From Rhinopomastus cyanomelas (lineage: Eukaryota; Chordata; Aves; Bucerotiformes; Rhinopomastidae), in assembly GCA_013400115.1 (NCBI GenBank), contig VXBP01007146.1, positions 124,195 to 188,194 on the forward strand: a stretch of 64,000 nucleotides of DNA, in the 5' to 3' direction. The notes below the pieces were generated by a model that was not told the DNA's origin, made no database searches, and saw only the letters and a program-made list of their open reading frames with translations. The translations under genes were made by a program, and so were the position numbers. Numbering within the stretch: position 1 is the first letter of the stretch; every line of letters starts with the position of its first letter. Below are positions 31,959 to 44,428 of this stretch, piece by piece.

Positions 31959-32930
31959 GAGCTGCTTCTAGCAACGATAGCTAAGATACTATCAACCACC
32001 TCGCTGAGGACACACAGCTGCTTTTCCCTGTCCACAAGGTCTGAGCCACTGTCACCCCAGGGAGTTTGATTGCCTCAGCATGACTTTGTCTTGATAGATC
32101 CGCAGAAGCTGCAACTAATCTCCTTGTTATCTTCCAGGAGCACGCAGGCTGCTTCTCGGATCATCCGTCCCAGGCTGTTCTGGGAAATCAGCACTATTCC
32201 TCTCAATAGACCTTTTCTTTTCATTTTCACCGGGCACCATCCAGACCCTCTGCCAGGCTTTGCCCAACTCCTGAACGCCGCGGTGCATCGCTAGAAAACC
32301 TCACTAACCAGGAAACACCGCAGAATAAACGCAAACGAGGACTAAACGGTGCCCAAAAGCTGTTGAGCCGGCAGGAGCTGATGGGCACATTCTCTGCTTT
32401 TCATTATTGTCTTTGTCTGCAAAAGAAGTTGGTTTGCACTCTGCTAAATTATGGGAACTGTGTGGAAATACTACTGCTGGCACCAAAGACTGGTGTCAGG
32501 AGCAGCCTGCCATTTGTTAGCAGGATTCATTCCTCTGCGTTACAGAAGAGAACGCACAAACAGCATCTAAGGAAACCTCACGGTGAAAGGTGATGAGGTG
32601 ATCTGGAGGTCAGGGCCAAGCAAGGCAGTTTTAATCCTGCCTGATGGTGGTACAGCTTCAGCAGGTGACTCTCAGAGAAATGTGAAAGAAATGGAGAGGA
32701 TAACAAGGTCTCTGGTGCAATGGTGCTTCTTTCAAAGGAAGACTTGATGCGAAAACAAAGTGAGGGATTTACAATTTGCATCCCAGGAATAAAGGGAGAA
32801 AAGTCTAACGGGAATCAGCGCTGGCCCTGGTTCTATTCAACATCTTTACTGATGACCTGGGTGAGGAGATCAAGCCTACCCTCAGTGAATGCACAGATGA
32901 CACCAAGTTCGGGGGGAGTGTCAGTCTGCA

Positions 32931-33082
32931 GGAGGGGAGGAAGGTGCTGCAGAGGATTTACAGGAGAAGCTTACGAGTGGGGTTCAGAAAAGCCACAAGT
33001 GTGAAGTCTGTTGCCCACTGCTAACAAAAGGGTCAGTGACTGTGCACAAAGGTTAACTGGAGGGGAGAAAGATGCTGCAGAG
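32931..33082. repeat. 24-base direct repeats flanking repeat X
   Basis: CR1-derived bases 32931-32954 and 33059-33082 match at 22 of 24 positions (both end GCTGCAGAG). In a normal CR1 this segment occurs once, so the second copy is best read as a duplication made when repeat X inserted. Confidence 0.85.
32955..33057 (+). repeat. Unassigned 103-bp repeat 'X', copy 2, inserted in CR1
   Basis: Begins GATTTACAGGAGAAGCTTAC and ends ACAAAGGTTAAC, homologous end to end with 30372-30474. Its position inside a CR1 ORF2 fragment defines its boundaries closely, because the host sequence is known on both sides. Confidence 0.85.
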
Positions 33083-33910
33083 AGATCTGGACAGGCTGGG
33101 TCAATGGGCAGAGGCCAGCGGGATGAGGTTTAACAAGGCCAAGGGCAGAGTCCTACACGTTGGCCACAACCACCCCCTGCAGCTACAGACTGGAGGATGA
33201 GTGGCTAGAGAGCAGCCCTGCAGAGAGGGACCTGGCACTACTGGGTGGCAGCTGGCTCAACAGGAGCCAGGAAGGCACCCAAGTGGCCTGGAAGGCAAAC
33301 GGCCTTCTGGCTTGGATCTGCAACGGTGTGGCCAGCAGGGCTAGGGACATCATTCTCCCCCTGTCCCAGGCAATAGGGAGGCCTCCAGTCCAGTACAAGA
33401 CTTCTTGCCTGGGATTCCCAGCCTCGGGGTCATTGCTGCTCTGCAAAAGTTCATCTACATAAGGAGCCAAATGACGTTGCCCCCGGAACCCAAAGCTGAG
33501 CAAGAGGTGCAAGATGCACTCCTGCAGAGATATAAAACCACCTTCTTCTGCTGTGAAGGTGCAAGGTACCTCTCTGCAAAATGGGGTAAATAAAAATCCT
33601 CATGCCTGCTCCGCACAGACATCAAAGAGCAGGTTTTCTACGTACAGGCCTTTATCAGAGAGCATTTCACAACTAATCTAGCTTCTGCAATTCCCATCGT
33701 GCTGCAAGGAAATTGGTGATGGGCTCGGTGATAGAGAGACACAACAGGGAGGCGCCTTGGAACACAGTCGTGTTCCTGCTGCAACTCTGCTTTCTGAAGA
33801 GGAAACGAGACTCAGTCTGATGCTACTGTCTTGGATAGAGAGAGAATTTCTTTACATTAGAAGTTCATCATTTTCCCAGTGAAAACTGCTGCTTTCAGGT
33901 GTGAGCCACG

Positions 33911-33975
33911 TCACAGGGGGACTGGACTAGCTGTCGAGGCCCCTTCCAACGCCTAATGCCCTGCGATTCTGTGAC
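33911..33975 (+). mobile_element. CR1 class A short tail
   Basis: Sense 'tcacagggggactggactag' to 'cctaatgccctgcgattctg'. Confidence 0.88.
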
Positions 33976-34690
33976 AGAGCTGCCGGACTGCGCTGGGTCA
34001 GGTCATGGCGCTCCGTGACCCGTTAGCCTGCGATAAACCAGGCTGTTTGCTTTGCGTGTGCAGTGCAGCAGAGCCCCAGGGGATCTGGAAGGAGGTCTGT
34101 ACAACACCACCTTGACTGCTCTTTAAATACATCCAAAGTAAGATAGACAGGTTGCTTCTTAATACCAGCCATGGCTATTTAGATGTGATGCCATCACGTG
34201 CAGGCTTTCCTAAAGTAAACCTCCACATTCTCTTGTCTTCTTTCTTGCAGCTGCCCAGAAGCTTTTTGTTTTGTTAATGCACAGACTGTGAAACCAGTGA
34301 AATGTTAACCTCCCTATAAGCCTATAAAAATTTCCATTTCATGTGCCCATATAACATTGAACAGGGGTTTTTTAAGTTCCTGCAGAGTTGGTCTCTGTAA
34401 AGCAAGACGAAAGGTAGGAGGTGGTAGGATGAGGTAGAGGCAGGCATTAGGGAACAGTGTTCCTCAGTCTTAAGCCCCTTGAACTATTAGAGTTGCTCCG
34501 AAGTCTCCTAAATAACACCAGGTTTTTTGCCAAGACAGATCATCTAGTGATGACAGACATGGACAGTGTATTTCTACTCTCCTTAGGTTGGAGGCTGTAA
34601 GTCAAGCACTTGTTTGCTCACTCCCCAAAGTCCATCCTGCCACATACAAGACCATAAGTGACCGTTAGCTGTGATAGGGGGTAGGGGAGG

Positions 34691-34976
34691 GCTTTTGACA
34701 GCAGTGGTAGCAAGAGGACAAGGGGAAAAGGTTCCAACCTTCAAGAGGGGACACTGAGGTTGGACATGAGGAACAAGTTCTTTGCTGTGGGGGTGCTGAG
34801 ATGCTGGAACAGGTTGCCCAAGGCAGTTGTGGCTGCTCCATCCTCAGAAGTGTTTAAAGCCAGGTTGGCTGGGTCCCTGAGTAACCTGCCCTAGTGAAGG
34901 TGTCGCTGCCTGTGCAGAGGGTTGGACCTGGATGATCTTTAAGGTCCCTTCCAGCCCCGGCCATTCTGTGATCCCA
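34691..34976 (+). mobile_element. CR1 class C
   Basis: Sense copy 'gcttttgacagcagtggtag', 'gaggacaaggggaaaaggtt', to the complete tail 'ccggccattctgtgatccc'. It shows the normal class C 3' end (ctgcctgtgcagagggttgg, then 'gatgatctttaaggtccctt') that the copies at 13955 and 56096 lack. Confidence 0.94.
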
Positions 34977-35552
34977 TGTCATGCAAGCTCTCAAGTATTT
35001 TCCCTGCTAAACTGTCTGTTTCTATTTCATACGCATCATCTGAGAAAATAGTCCATCCTGCTGGCTGTGCAGATGGCCAGGCGTCTCCACCACAGAACCA
35101 GTGCTCCCTTCCAGTAACAGATTGGGCAAACATGGAAAAACACCCATTTATACTCCAAAGCTTTTGGTTATGTGGCTGAAGAGTGCAAACCCATCCAAAT
35201 CAAAGAGACAAATCACATCTTCCCGCCTCGCACGCTGCAGTAGCTTTGCACACTGTCCCCACGGGGTCTGTCCAGCAGCAACTGGCCAGCTGGTGTGGAT
35301 TTTCTCTTCACTCACTGCTGTCCAGGGGCCAGACTGCAGTGTTGCTTAGGTTCCAAAACTGGGGCTGAGGTAAGGACTGAGCCATCTGAGCAGCCTGTTA
35401 CTGCCTATTCAGAGAACCAGGCTACCAGTTTCCATCTGGGTCACGACAACCATTTCATTTCTAAAGCTGATGATGTCTTGCAGAGAGAGCTCAGTTTTTT
35501 CAGTGGGTCAGGCTTCTGCTAGCCAGCTGCTTGCCATTCCACAGGTTCACAT

Positions 35553-35751
35553 CTCTTCTTTGTGGAAAGGATCATCAGGCCTTGGAACAGGCTGCCCAGG
35601 GAGGGTGTTAAATCCTCATCCCTAGACATGTTTCACCCTTTTGGAGATCTGGAGCTCAGGGACAGGGTTTAGTGGTGGCCTTCAGACAGCTGGGTTCATA
35701 GCTAGACTCTGATCTTGAAGGTCCTTTCGAGCCTAAACAATTCTATGACTC
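35553..35751 (+). mobile_element. CR1 class E
   Basis: Sense 'ttctttgtggaaaggatcat', 'ggagatctggagctcaggga', to 'aaacaattctatgact'. Confidence 0.92.
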
Positions 35752-36292
35752 CCTGCATTGTGCTCTCTCCACTAAATCCAGAGTCTAAGCTATCGTGAAA
35801 ATACAGTGAATTTCCCTGGGTGAAACAGAGGTGAATCTGGAGGTTAAAATTCCCCCCAGAGGATGAAAATTCATGGGCTGGTTGGGCATGAAATTCCAGG
35901 GGCTATTAAACCATTTCAGAGTTTCTCGGTTTCATGCGCAAGCTTTTGTTATTCACTGTCAGATCCATTTCTATCTTTCCCTGGATTACTGGCCTTAGGA
36001 TGAAATTGAAGCGATAATCTTAGGTCCTGCTGACAGTAAAGATGCATTTGGTAACGGGGCTGTTCATAAAAACTCTCTGAAATTCCAGATAAACTGTCAC
36101 TGATATTTTCAGTAAAGCCGGAGCAGTACGGAAAGTCACCCACGTGGACACGCGCGCCGTAAGGACATGCACGATCTACTGGATAAGAAGGTCCACAGAG
36201 ACAGTTCATCATGATTCACCATGTTTTCCCTTTTTACAGGGAAAGGAAAACCCTTTTTACAGGTTGTGGAAAGGCTTTGACAACTCCCTAGC

Positions 36293-37030
36293 ACACAGAA
36301 TTATTGAGGCTGGAAAAGACCTGTAAGATCATCCAGCCCAGCCCAGGACCTCACATCACCACAGTCAGCCAGAGCAGGGCCACAGCCAGGCTGCCCTTCA
36401 ACACCTCCAGGGATGGGGACTCCCCCACTGCCCTGGGCAGCCCAGTCCAGGCTCTGATCAGCCTTTCCTTGAGGAAGGGCTTCCTGACATCCAACCTAAC
36501 CCTCCCCTGGCAGCTTCAGGCCCTGCCCTCTCGTCCTAGCACTGGTTGCCTGGGAGAAGAGCCCAATCTGACTGCAACCTCCCTTCAGGGAGTTGGAGAG
36601 AGGAACAAGGTCCTCCCTGAGTCTCCTCTTCTCCAGGCCAAACACTCCCAGCTCCCTGAGCTTCCGTTCAGCTGTTCCCTCCAGTTCCTTTCCCAGAGTC
36701 GTTGCTCCAGCCCCTCAACCTCTTTCTTGAGGTGAGGGGCCCAGCAGTGGCCCCAAGACTTGAGGGAAGACCTCCCCAGTGCCCAGTACAGGAGGAGATG
36801 ACGTCCCTAGCCCAGATGGCCACACTATTGCTGATCCAAACCAGGATGCCATCGGCCTTTGGGCCACCTGGGCATCTTGCTGGCTTCTGTTCAGCCAGCT
36901 GTCACCCAGTATTGCCAGGTCCCTCTCTGCTCTCCAGCCCCTCATCCCCCCATCTGCAGCTGCAAGGGGTGACTGCGGCCAAGTGTAGGACTCTGCCCTC
37001 GGCCCTGTTAATCCTCAGGGTCAAGATGTT
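36293..37030 (-). mobile_element. CR1 class D, about 740 bp
   Basis: Antisense class D with tail 'cacacagaattattgaggct'. It continues through 'ccctgggcagcccagtccag', 'gctccagcccctcaacctct', 'ttgctgatccaaaccaggat', to the region encoding the segment after the FADD box (ctgccctcggccctgttaat, complement). Longest class D copy here. Its upstream part aligns with the sense copy at 33100-33400. The minus-strand translation contains LAILGDSWLNRSQQDAQVAQ. Confidence 0.94.
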
Positions 37031-37042
37031 CAGTTAAAGTAA

Positions 37043-37136
37043 ATCACAGAACTATTTAGGTTGGAGAAAACCCATTAACTCCATCATCCCAAGCCCAACA
37101 TTAGAGCCCCATCCCTACGCTCCAGATCTACACAAC
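37043..37136 (-). mobile_element. CR1 class E tail
   Basis: Antisense 'atcacagaactatttaggtt' to 'ctacgctccagatctac'. It abuts the 5' side of the long class D copy. Confidence 0.8.
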
Positions 37137-37395
37137 TTGTATTTAATCTGCCCGAGGGTCTTAGTGACTCCTCATGTAAGATGAAAATAAAAGGAGACCT
37201 TTTCTGAACTCTATGGATTTTGTGACTGGGAGGTCTCTGCTGGTTGTGTGTGACACACTCAGCTTCCAAAAAGCCATGAGGCAATTAATGCATCTGCTAA
37301 GTCTTTCAGGGCATGTCTCTGTCTTAAGTTCATAGAGAACTTCCCCAGAGCCTTCATGATTCATCTGGCTCCTGCTTCTTAAAAAGAGAACAGCT

Positions 37396-37411
37396 CAGTC
37401 AGTCAGTCAGT
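37396..37411. repeat. (CAGT)4
   Basis: Four tetranucleotide units in unique sequence. Confidence 0.7.
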
Positions 37412-37725
37412 GTACAGCTGCACATATTTCTGGAGGATGGAGTCTACTGAGACGACAGCCCGTATGCTCCAACAGGGTTATAGGAACAAGACCTGTAAGA
37501 GGGAACTGGACACGACTGGGCATCATTTTTTGGGGAGAAATAGATAAATCCTGCTGAGGAGGGTGGAATGTGCTGTGAAAATTTGTTCTGACTCAAAATT
37601 GGCATTAACTGATTTCATTTCTCCCGTGAAAAAAAGTCAAAGCAACTTGATTTCCTGCCCTAAGGAACCTTCAGGACAAATTCCTTCAGATACTCTCCAC
37701 TCACAGAGCTGAAGTGTCGATGATG

Positions 37726-37790
37726 TCACAGAACATTAGGGGTTGGAAGGGACCCTGAAGGATCATCCAGTGCAATCCCCCTGTCACAGG
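37726..37790 (-). mobile_element. CR1 class A short tail
   Basis: Antisense 'tcacagaacattaggggttg' to 'tgcaatccccctgtcacagg', 65 bases. Confidence 0.9.
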
Positions 37791-38307
37791 GACCCACTTG
37801 CACCTTCAAGAAGAACTTCTTAAGTTACCTTTATCAGGACTTGCTCAAGAGGATGCAGCACTCCACAGCACTCCTACTCTTTTGAAGAGTATCAGTCTTT
37901 TACCCCATTTATTTTCACTCCTTTACATAAAAGAGTTTCTGTGTTGAGATCGAACATTGATTGTAAGAAGCTCTGAAGTACTGAGAGAGAAAACTGCAAT
38001 CACATTGATTCAGCAAACAAAAGGGCTTTACCTGTGATCTACATTTCTCAGCACCACAAAAGGAATGAAAAAGCCAACCCACTCCAAACCTACAGGCTAA
38101 ACCTTTGGAATTTAAGCAACATCCCACCTTCCTCCCCAAATCCCCCGGGTTTGGAGAGAGGATTGTTTTGAGAAAAGAAACTGGAGCAATGCCGACGTTA
38201 ACGCCCCATCGAGGCTGCTCCAAAGAGAAGGAGCTTAAACAGCTGCATAGGCTGGTTATTCAAAAGGCATCCCAGCTCACGGCAGAACTCCAGTGGGGTT
38301 GATGAAA

Positions 38308-38455
38308 TCACAGAACATCAGGGATTGGAAGGGACCTCAAAAGATCATCCAGTCCAACCCCCTGCCACAGCAGGACCCCTAGATCCAGTCGCACAGGAAC
38401 ACATCCAGGCAAATTGTAAAGAGCCCAGAGAAGGAGACTCCACACCCCGCCTGGA
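38308..38455 (-). mobile_element. CR1 class A
   Basis: Antisense 'tcacagaacatcagggattg' to 'gactccacaccccgcctgg'. The middle is altered ('ccaggcaaattgtaaagagc' in place of the usual gtgggttttgaaatgtctcc pattern). Confidence 0.92.
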
Positions 38456-38991
38456 ACGTGGACGGTTACCTCTGCCATCCCTCTGGCAGTAACACACTGC
38501 TTACGGAAGAAACAAACCAAATCCCTTCTTTAGAGTTAGTCCAGACCTAGGAGTTGATTGCTCTTAAAATTCTTTTTACTCTTGATTTGAGAAGCTTGCT
38601 GTCTCCTCCCCTTGCTCCTTCAAGCACTCTTACCTACTCAATCTCTCCAGGCACCCCCTTTGGAGACTCCGCTAGCACACAGCATTGGCCAAGCACACCA
38701 GTGCTTCACGTGAAGCGCTTTCCCTGCTCAGAGAGCCGCGTGCACGTTCACTGGGCAAATTATGGATCTCCGAGCTGCAAGGAGCTCTCTCTGGATATTT
38801 TTTCCCTATAAAATTCTGTTATTCAATTAGGTGCCACTTTAACCTGTTGAGAGAAATTGTCTGTGTGACAATCAGTCTCCGCAGCCGCTCAGAATGAAAC
38901 GAGCTAGTAGAAAACAATGTGTTCAACACCCAGCAGTGCCACAGACAGCACGTTTTCCTTCGACAAGAGGGACAGGTTAGCCTGCTACTTC

Positions 38992-39184
38992 AACTTCTTC
39001 GCGGTGAGGGTGACAGAGCACTGGAAGGGGCTGCGGAGTCTCCTTCTCTGGAGATGTTTCAAAACCCCCCTGGCCATGTTCCTGTGTGACTTGGTCTAGG
39101 TGATCCTGCTGTGGCAGGAGGATTGGACTGGATGATCTTTTGAGGTCCCTTCCAATCCCTGATGTTCTGTGACTCTGTGATTCA
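38992..39184 (+). mobile_element. CR1 class A
   Basis: Sense 'aacttcttcgcggtgagggt' to 'gttctgtgactctgtgattc'. A deletion of about 15 bases joins 'ggaaggggctgc' to 'ggagtctccttctc'. Confidence 0.93.
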
Positions 39185-39199
39185 TGAAGCAGTTGCAAA

Positions 39200-39303
39200 G
39201 GATATGGAGCTCAGGCACAGGGATAGCATTGGCCTTGGGACAGTTGGGTTACTGGTTGGACTCTATGAGCTTAAGGGTCTTTTCCAAGGTAAATGATTCT
39301 ATG
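39200..39303 (+). mobile_element. CR1 class E tail
   Basis: Sense 'atatggagctcaggcacagg' to 'aaatgattctatgacact', immediately downstream of a class A tail in the same orientation. Confidence 0.88.
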
Positions 39304-39373
39304 ACACTATGGAATGGATTTGCGCTTGGGAAAACAGCTTCAGAAAGCTGATTTCATCTGAAAAACTTAAACT

Positions 39374-39524
39374 TCTCATCAGGAAAAAGCTCCTAATGGA
39401 AAGGGTCCTCAGGCCCCGAAACAGGCTGCCCAGGGAGGGGCACGCCACCCCTGGCTGTGCTTCAGTCATGGAGATCTGGAGCTCAGGGACGGGGTTCAGC
39501 GGTGGCCTTGCGACGGCTGGGGTA
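39374..39524 (+). mobile_element. CR1 class E lacking its tail
   Basis: Sense 'ctcatcaggaaaaagctcct', 'gaaagggtcctcaggccccg', to 'ggtggccttgcgacggctgg'. Stops about 75 bases short of the class E 3' end. Confidence 0.87.
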
Positions 39525-40213
39525 AAGGAAGCCCTGTGTATGATGAACCACGTGCACAGGAGCCTCTGAAGGCTGTTCAGACCTTCCTCAGACTGGGTAC
39601 GAGGATGGCACCGGCTCAACCTGGCTGCTGTCTTCAGACTGACTTCTCAGACACAAGAGGAGTAACATCCACCCTCTTCAGAAAGACAAAGCTACTACAG
39701 TCGCACTGTCTTCCCTTCTGCTTCCCCACTCAAGCATCACTATTTTTCTTTTCCTTTTTTATAGGCTCCAGCCCACTGCTACAAGATTGAAGTCTTAAAA
39801 TAAACCTTGTGCTCTGCACCGGCTCGCGCTGCAGTCGCTAGCACCAGCACAAACCAATTTGTCTGACTAATGTTCAAAGGTGAGGAGGCCTTATTTTTAG
39901 AAACCAGGTCAGTGGCTAATTACAGAGGAGAAAAAGCCGCTCTCATCCGCGTCCACTCACTTCAGACGTTTTCCCTGCAGCTGGCTCCAAAATCTTTAAG
40001 ACACTAATAGGAACCTCAACACTTCAATAAATAAATAAAAGGAAGAAATGAAATATCAAAGGGAAGGATGAGCGAGCTCCTTCGCTCCAAGGGATTTGGT
40101 ATTTTAGTAGTTTCCATTGTGATGGGCAATTCTCTAATCCTTTGTACCCGCACCCGAATTACATTTCTCACGTGCCCAAACATTTTACTTCTACTAGGAA
40201 ACCAATAGAATGC

Positions 40214-40346
40214 AGAGCACATTAGGGATTGGAAGGGACCTCAAAAGACCATCCAGTCTAATCCCCCCACCACATCAGGGTCACCTAGATCCAGTCACAC
40301 AGGAACATACCCAGGAGGGTCTCAAACGTCTCTAGAGAAGGACACA
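40214..40346 (-). mobile_element. CR1 class A tail
   Basis: Antisense 'agagcacattagggattgga' to 'caaacgtctctagagaagga', without the outermost tail bases. Confidence 0.9.
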
Positions 40347-41432
40347 CATGGGTTTTTGGGCTTTGGTTGAAGGAATGCAGTGCCCCTCCTCACATCTAAG
40401 GTCCAAGAGCAACTCTGTCTCTCTCTCCTGATCCATCAGCTGTAATAATCACCAGTGGCTGAGGAGGGAATGTGTTTCAATAATCTTTGCACATATTGTC
40501 AGCAAAACAGTCTCTGATGGAAAAGCAGGCTATACGTAAAAACTCTGAAGTATTTCAGATTTATAAATATGAAATATGCTGTATTTTTCTAGAGAGGTAA
40601 CTGCTGTGTGGAGCAGCCCTCAGTCAGCCCTGCCCTTGAGGAGCAATCCCCACTGATAGATCTCTCCACATCCCTAACTACCCCAATGCCAGCAGATTAT
40701 TTTTTAGTATTCCAAACACTTCATAAAATGCTCTTCTCTTTTAATCTTTACATATCCTTCAAGAATAAAAAGACAGGAGGTCACGTCCTTGCAAATTTAA
40801 AGCAATTTTATATCACTCTGTCAGAATAAAAAGACATTAAAGAGGAGGCAGATGAAATCCAGATTGCCTTTATGCTTCCAGAACAAGGTGAACTATTGGG
40901 GCCTTAATGAGATTCTGAGCCTTCAAATTTTATTCCTCTTTTTAGTGCGATGGTGTGAGAATCAGAAATGCCCTATGTGTGCCCCAAAAAGCCTTCTAGG
41001 AAGTGGCCCGAGTTCACTGGCATTATTAACACGGGTAAGCGAACAGCCGTGTTCCCATCACCGGCTTCATCTTTCTTCCCTTTGGCTACCTGCCCACAGT
41101 TCTTCACCTTACTAACCCGATTCCACTTAAAAGCGTGTTGAACCAAATGGAAATGTAAGGAGAAGGCTCAAAGCAAAGGCAATTATGAACCATTACCCTT
41201 TAGCTCAGGAAAAAGCCTGTTCCCTTATCGCTCTGCAAGTGACTTCGTGCTGGTTAAGCTGTGTCGGAACAGGAAACCGCAGAGAAGGAGGAAACAAAGG
41301 TCAGCAGGACCAGAGAAAATCATACTGAAAAGCCTGAAATTTGCATTTAAGAGCTGCTTTCACTCTTCAGAGACACTGAAAGCAGATCCCACTAAAAACA
41401 AGTGTCTGAGCAGTGCTGAACTCCTCTAGTTA

Positions 41433-41682
41433 CAGGGTGGGAGGGCAGGGCCTGACGCTGCCAGGGAAGGGTTAGGTTGGACGTTAGGAAGCCCTTCCTC
41501 AAAAGGGTGATCAGACCTGGAATGAACTGCCCAGAGCAGTGGGGGAGTCACCATCCCTGGAGGTGTTGAAGGCCAGCCTGGCTGTGGCCCTGAGTGCCCT
41601 GGTGTGGCCAGCAGGGTGATGTTAGTTCCTGGGCTGGGGTGGATGACCCGAGAAGCCTTTTCCAGCCTCAGTATTCCTATGG
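41433..41682 (+). mobile_element. CR1 class D
   Basis: Sense 'cagggtgggagggcagggcc', 'gaaggccagcctggctgtgg', to 'cttttccagcctcagtattc'. Confidence 0.93.
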
Positions 41683-41964
41683 AAGCATGCTGTTTGTCTA
41701 CACATTTGTGTAAATGTTCTTACACAAATATCTTGTCCCTTGCATCACCACAGCAGCATTTTCAGTATCATAACAGTGGAGCAGTCTTACACTTCATTTG
41801 CAACCCTACAACTTTACCTATTACCCCTTGATTTGATCCTACACAGGGAATTTTAACACCTCGGGTCATGGCTTCAGGGTGGAAACTGGGCTTCTAAAGG
41901 AAAACCCAGAGTTGCCACCAGGCTTTGACTGACGCTGCAGAGCAGTTTGGGACAGAGCACCTTT

Positions 41965-42290
41965 CACAGAATCACAGCACATCAGGGATTGGAAGGGACC
42001 TCGAAAGATCACCCAGTCCAATCCCCCTGCCATAGCAGGATCACCTAGACCAAGTCACACAGGAACACGTCCAGGTGGGTTCTAAATGTCTCCAGAGAAG
42101 GAGACTCCACAACCCCCCTGGGAAGACCCTTCCAATGCTCCGTCACCCTCACTGAGAAGAAGTTCCTTCTGATATTTCTATGGAACCTCCTCTGTTCCAG
42201 CTCACACCCAGTGCGCCCTGTCCTATCACTAGATGCCACCAAGCAGAGCCTGGCTCCACCCTCCTGCCACCCACCCTTCACATATTTATA
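41965..42290 (-). mobile_element. CR1 class A
   Basis: Antisense with full tail 'tcacagaatcacagcacatc' to 'cacccttcacatatttatag'. The minus-strand frame reads GGWQEGGARLCLVASSDRTG and then VVESPSLETFRTHLDVFLCDLV, open to the ORF2 stop, so this copy is fairly young. Confidence 0.95.
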
Positions 42291-43081
42291 GACCAACCAG
42301 ACACAGACCAGTTGCTGGGAGGGACAAGTCCAATGGTCACCCCAAGCCAATCTCCATCCTCCTGCCCTCACTCTGAGCGCACACATAGGGTCCTCAGCTC
42401 CCAGTCTTCCACTCTGCAGATCTCTCCTGCTGTGCCCCACTACCTCATAAAGCACCACCTAGTTATCTCCTGCAAACACCAGGGCTTGAGTCTACAAGTT
42501 CAAACACTGCAGTGAAGAGAACCAAGCCTGAGGAATGCATTTGTGATGTCTTCCTCCTGAGGAAATACTGGTTGATGGTTTCCTTTGCTGCTCCATCAAA
42601 CCCTGACCTGAAAGCAGGCTCGATATCAAACTGCCTTCTGGAACAGATATTTATTTTTTTTATCCAGGAGACTTAAAGAGTCCAAATCCAGGAAGTGATT
42701 CTCTGGCAGTGAGGAAGAGGTGTATTATGATTTCAGAACCCAGATTAAACCTCCAAAGTCATATCTGTGTGTGAGGAAGTACAAAGCCTGACAGAGATTT
42801 GCTGGACAAACTCTTCTCTGGCTGTTTCCAAGCTCTGAACACAAAGTTTGCAGCAGATACTGCAGTAGTCACGAAGGGAATGATGTGTTCAAGGCAGACC
42901 CAAGAACAGACATGAGTATCAGCAGGACAATTTGGGGGGTGTTTAGCCCACAGATAGCTTTGCAGTAGGTCCACACCAGCTGATGTTTTTGCCTCTGTTG
43001 CCTTAGGAGCAGAGCTGGGATAATCAGCCAGCTGCCAGGCAGGAACCCCAGGGTAGGGGGTGACATGAAAGCGTTGGAAAA

Positions 43082-43115
43082 GATGGAAATACTTCAAGTA
43101 TGGAAATACTTAGCA
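43082..43115. repeat. Short tandem duplication
   Basis: ATGGAAATACTTCAAGT is followed directly by 'atggaaatacttagcac', two copies of a 17-base unit, the second partial. Confidence 0.7.
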
Positions 43116-43966
43116 CCATCCAATCCCACTGCTACTTTTAATTAAGCTCTCTTGTTGAGATCCTTACAGAGCCAGATGGAATTAGACCAACACCACACAT
43201 CAGTTCTAATGATAATCAGGACACTCTGGGAGAAGGGAAGAGGAGGGACGTGGTCACCAGTCCCGCTCACCTGCTCAGCGGCACAGGTTACGTCAAAGCG
43301 CACGCGATGTACGCGGTGTCCCTGGCGAGTTACGAGGTCATTTGTGTGTAGGAGCAGCAAGCAGGTGGTTTATTTCATTTCTGAAAACACTGAAAAGCAG
43401 GAGGGGAAACAAGCACCTTTTGGTGCCTAAACAAACAAAACCTCATTGCTCTTGGCAATGACCTCGACTTCCAAGAGGAGGTGCTGCCTTGCATGGTTTC
43501 ACAGAGCTGGCTGCTCAGGAGCGGCGTTAACCTAACTGCAGCAGAAGCTTGTTTTAGCTCTCTCAGCCTGAAGAGAGTCAAAGGGACATGACACGCGCGA
43601 GCAGTACAACAATGAAGAGATGACATTAAAGAGGGGGAAGAAAAGAGCAGGAAGAAATTGCTGGACCTTTGTGAGGGCTCAGGTCAGGCCAGATATAGAT
43701 GGAATCTCAACTGCAGCACTGGAAATTGTCTGCCAGCTCCAGTTCTTATGGAAACTGTTGCTGCTTCAGACCTTAGAACTGTAGTATTGCGACAGCACAA
43801 TAGTTCCACGTGTCATTAAAACTCACAGCTTACTACAACTCAAGGATAAGCAAAGTCAAACCTTGGCTGGCAATTGTTTGGACAGAACAATTCAAGCCCT
43901 TGTGTCACAGCAAAAAGAAGGTTCTTCAATGAGGAAAGAGCCACTTGTGTAAAAACATGATAACGC

Positions 43967-44107
43967 AGAATCACAAAATGTCAGGGATTGGAAGGGACCT
44001 CCCAAGACCATCCAGTCCAATCCCACTGCCGCAGCAGGATCCCCTAGAACCAGTCGCACAGGAACACGGCCAGGTAGGTCTTAAACATCTCCAGAGAAGG
44101 AGACTCA
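43967..44107 (-). mobile_element. CR1 class A
   Basis: Antisense 'gaatcacaaaatgtcaggga' to 'ctccagagaaggagactc'. Confidence 0.93.
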
Positions 44108-44344
44108 GTAAAATTCTTCCCTGGATGGGGTGTTACTGGCAAGCACTTTGATGTTATGGGCTGGTTTTTTTAAGCACCTTCAATGTGACATTCTTTCTGA
44201 TCTTCTGAGTTCGACAGTTGCATGTGAAATTAAATATCCTGAGCAAGCGCTCCAATGTTTAGATGGCTGGAGGAACTAATTAAGAACAAGCACTCAAGAC
44301 AATTTAAAAGTAGTGTTATTTAAAATTTGAAACTCTCATTTCAT

Positions 44345-44364
44345 ATTCAAATATTTATTTGAAT
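44345..44364. repeat. Short AT-rich palindrome
   Basis: ATTCAAAT (44345-44352) and ATTTGAAT (44357-44364) form an 8-bp stem with a 4-base loop inside an AT-rich stretch. Probably incidental. Confidence 0.4.
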
Positions 44365-44428
44365 GAGGCATTTTAAATCAAATATTAGATGAACTCACTG
44401 TGGCTGATTTTCTGTCCTATATTTCATC

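Larger units (their letters stand above)
32808..33402 (+). mobile_element. CR1 class D, reaches the reverse transcriptase motif; contains repeat X
   Basis: Sense copy occupying 32808-32954 and 33059-33402. The first part encodes the end of the reverse transcriptase palm. The F-A-D-D motif reads C-T-D-D (Asp codons GAT GAC at 32896-32901), followed by TKFGGSVSLQEGR. The second part encodes LDRLGQWAEAS-like sequence, then LLAWICNGVASRARDIILPL. It is interrupted by repeat X with a 24-base duplication of CR1 sequence. 3'-truncated near 33402 and 5'-truncated. Frameshifts are present. Confidence 0.92.

Noticed and set aside
44345..44364. Palindrome as a possible regulatory or replication site
   Set aside because: An 8-bp stem in AT-rich DNA is expected by chance in a window of this size.
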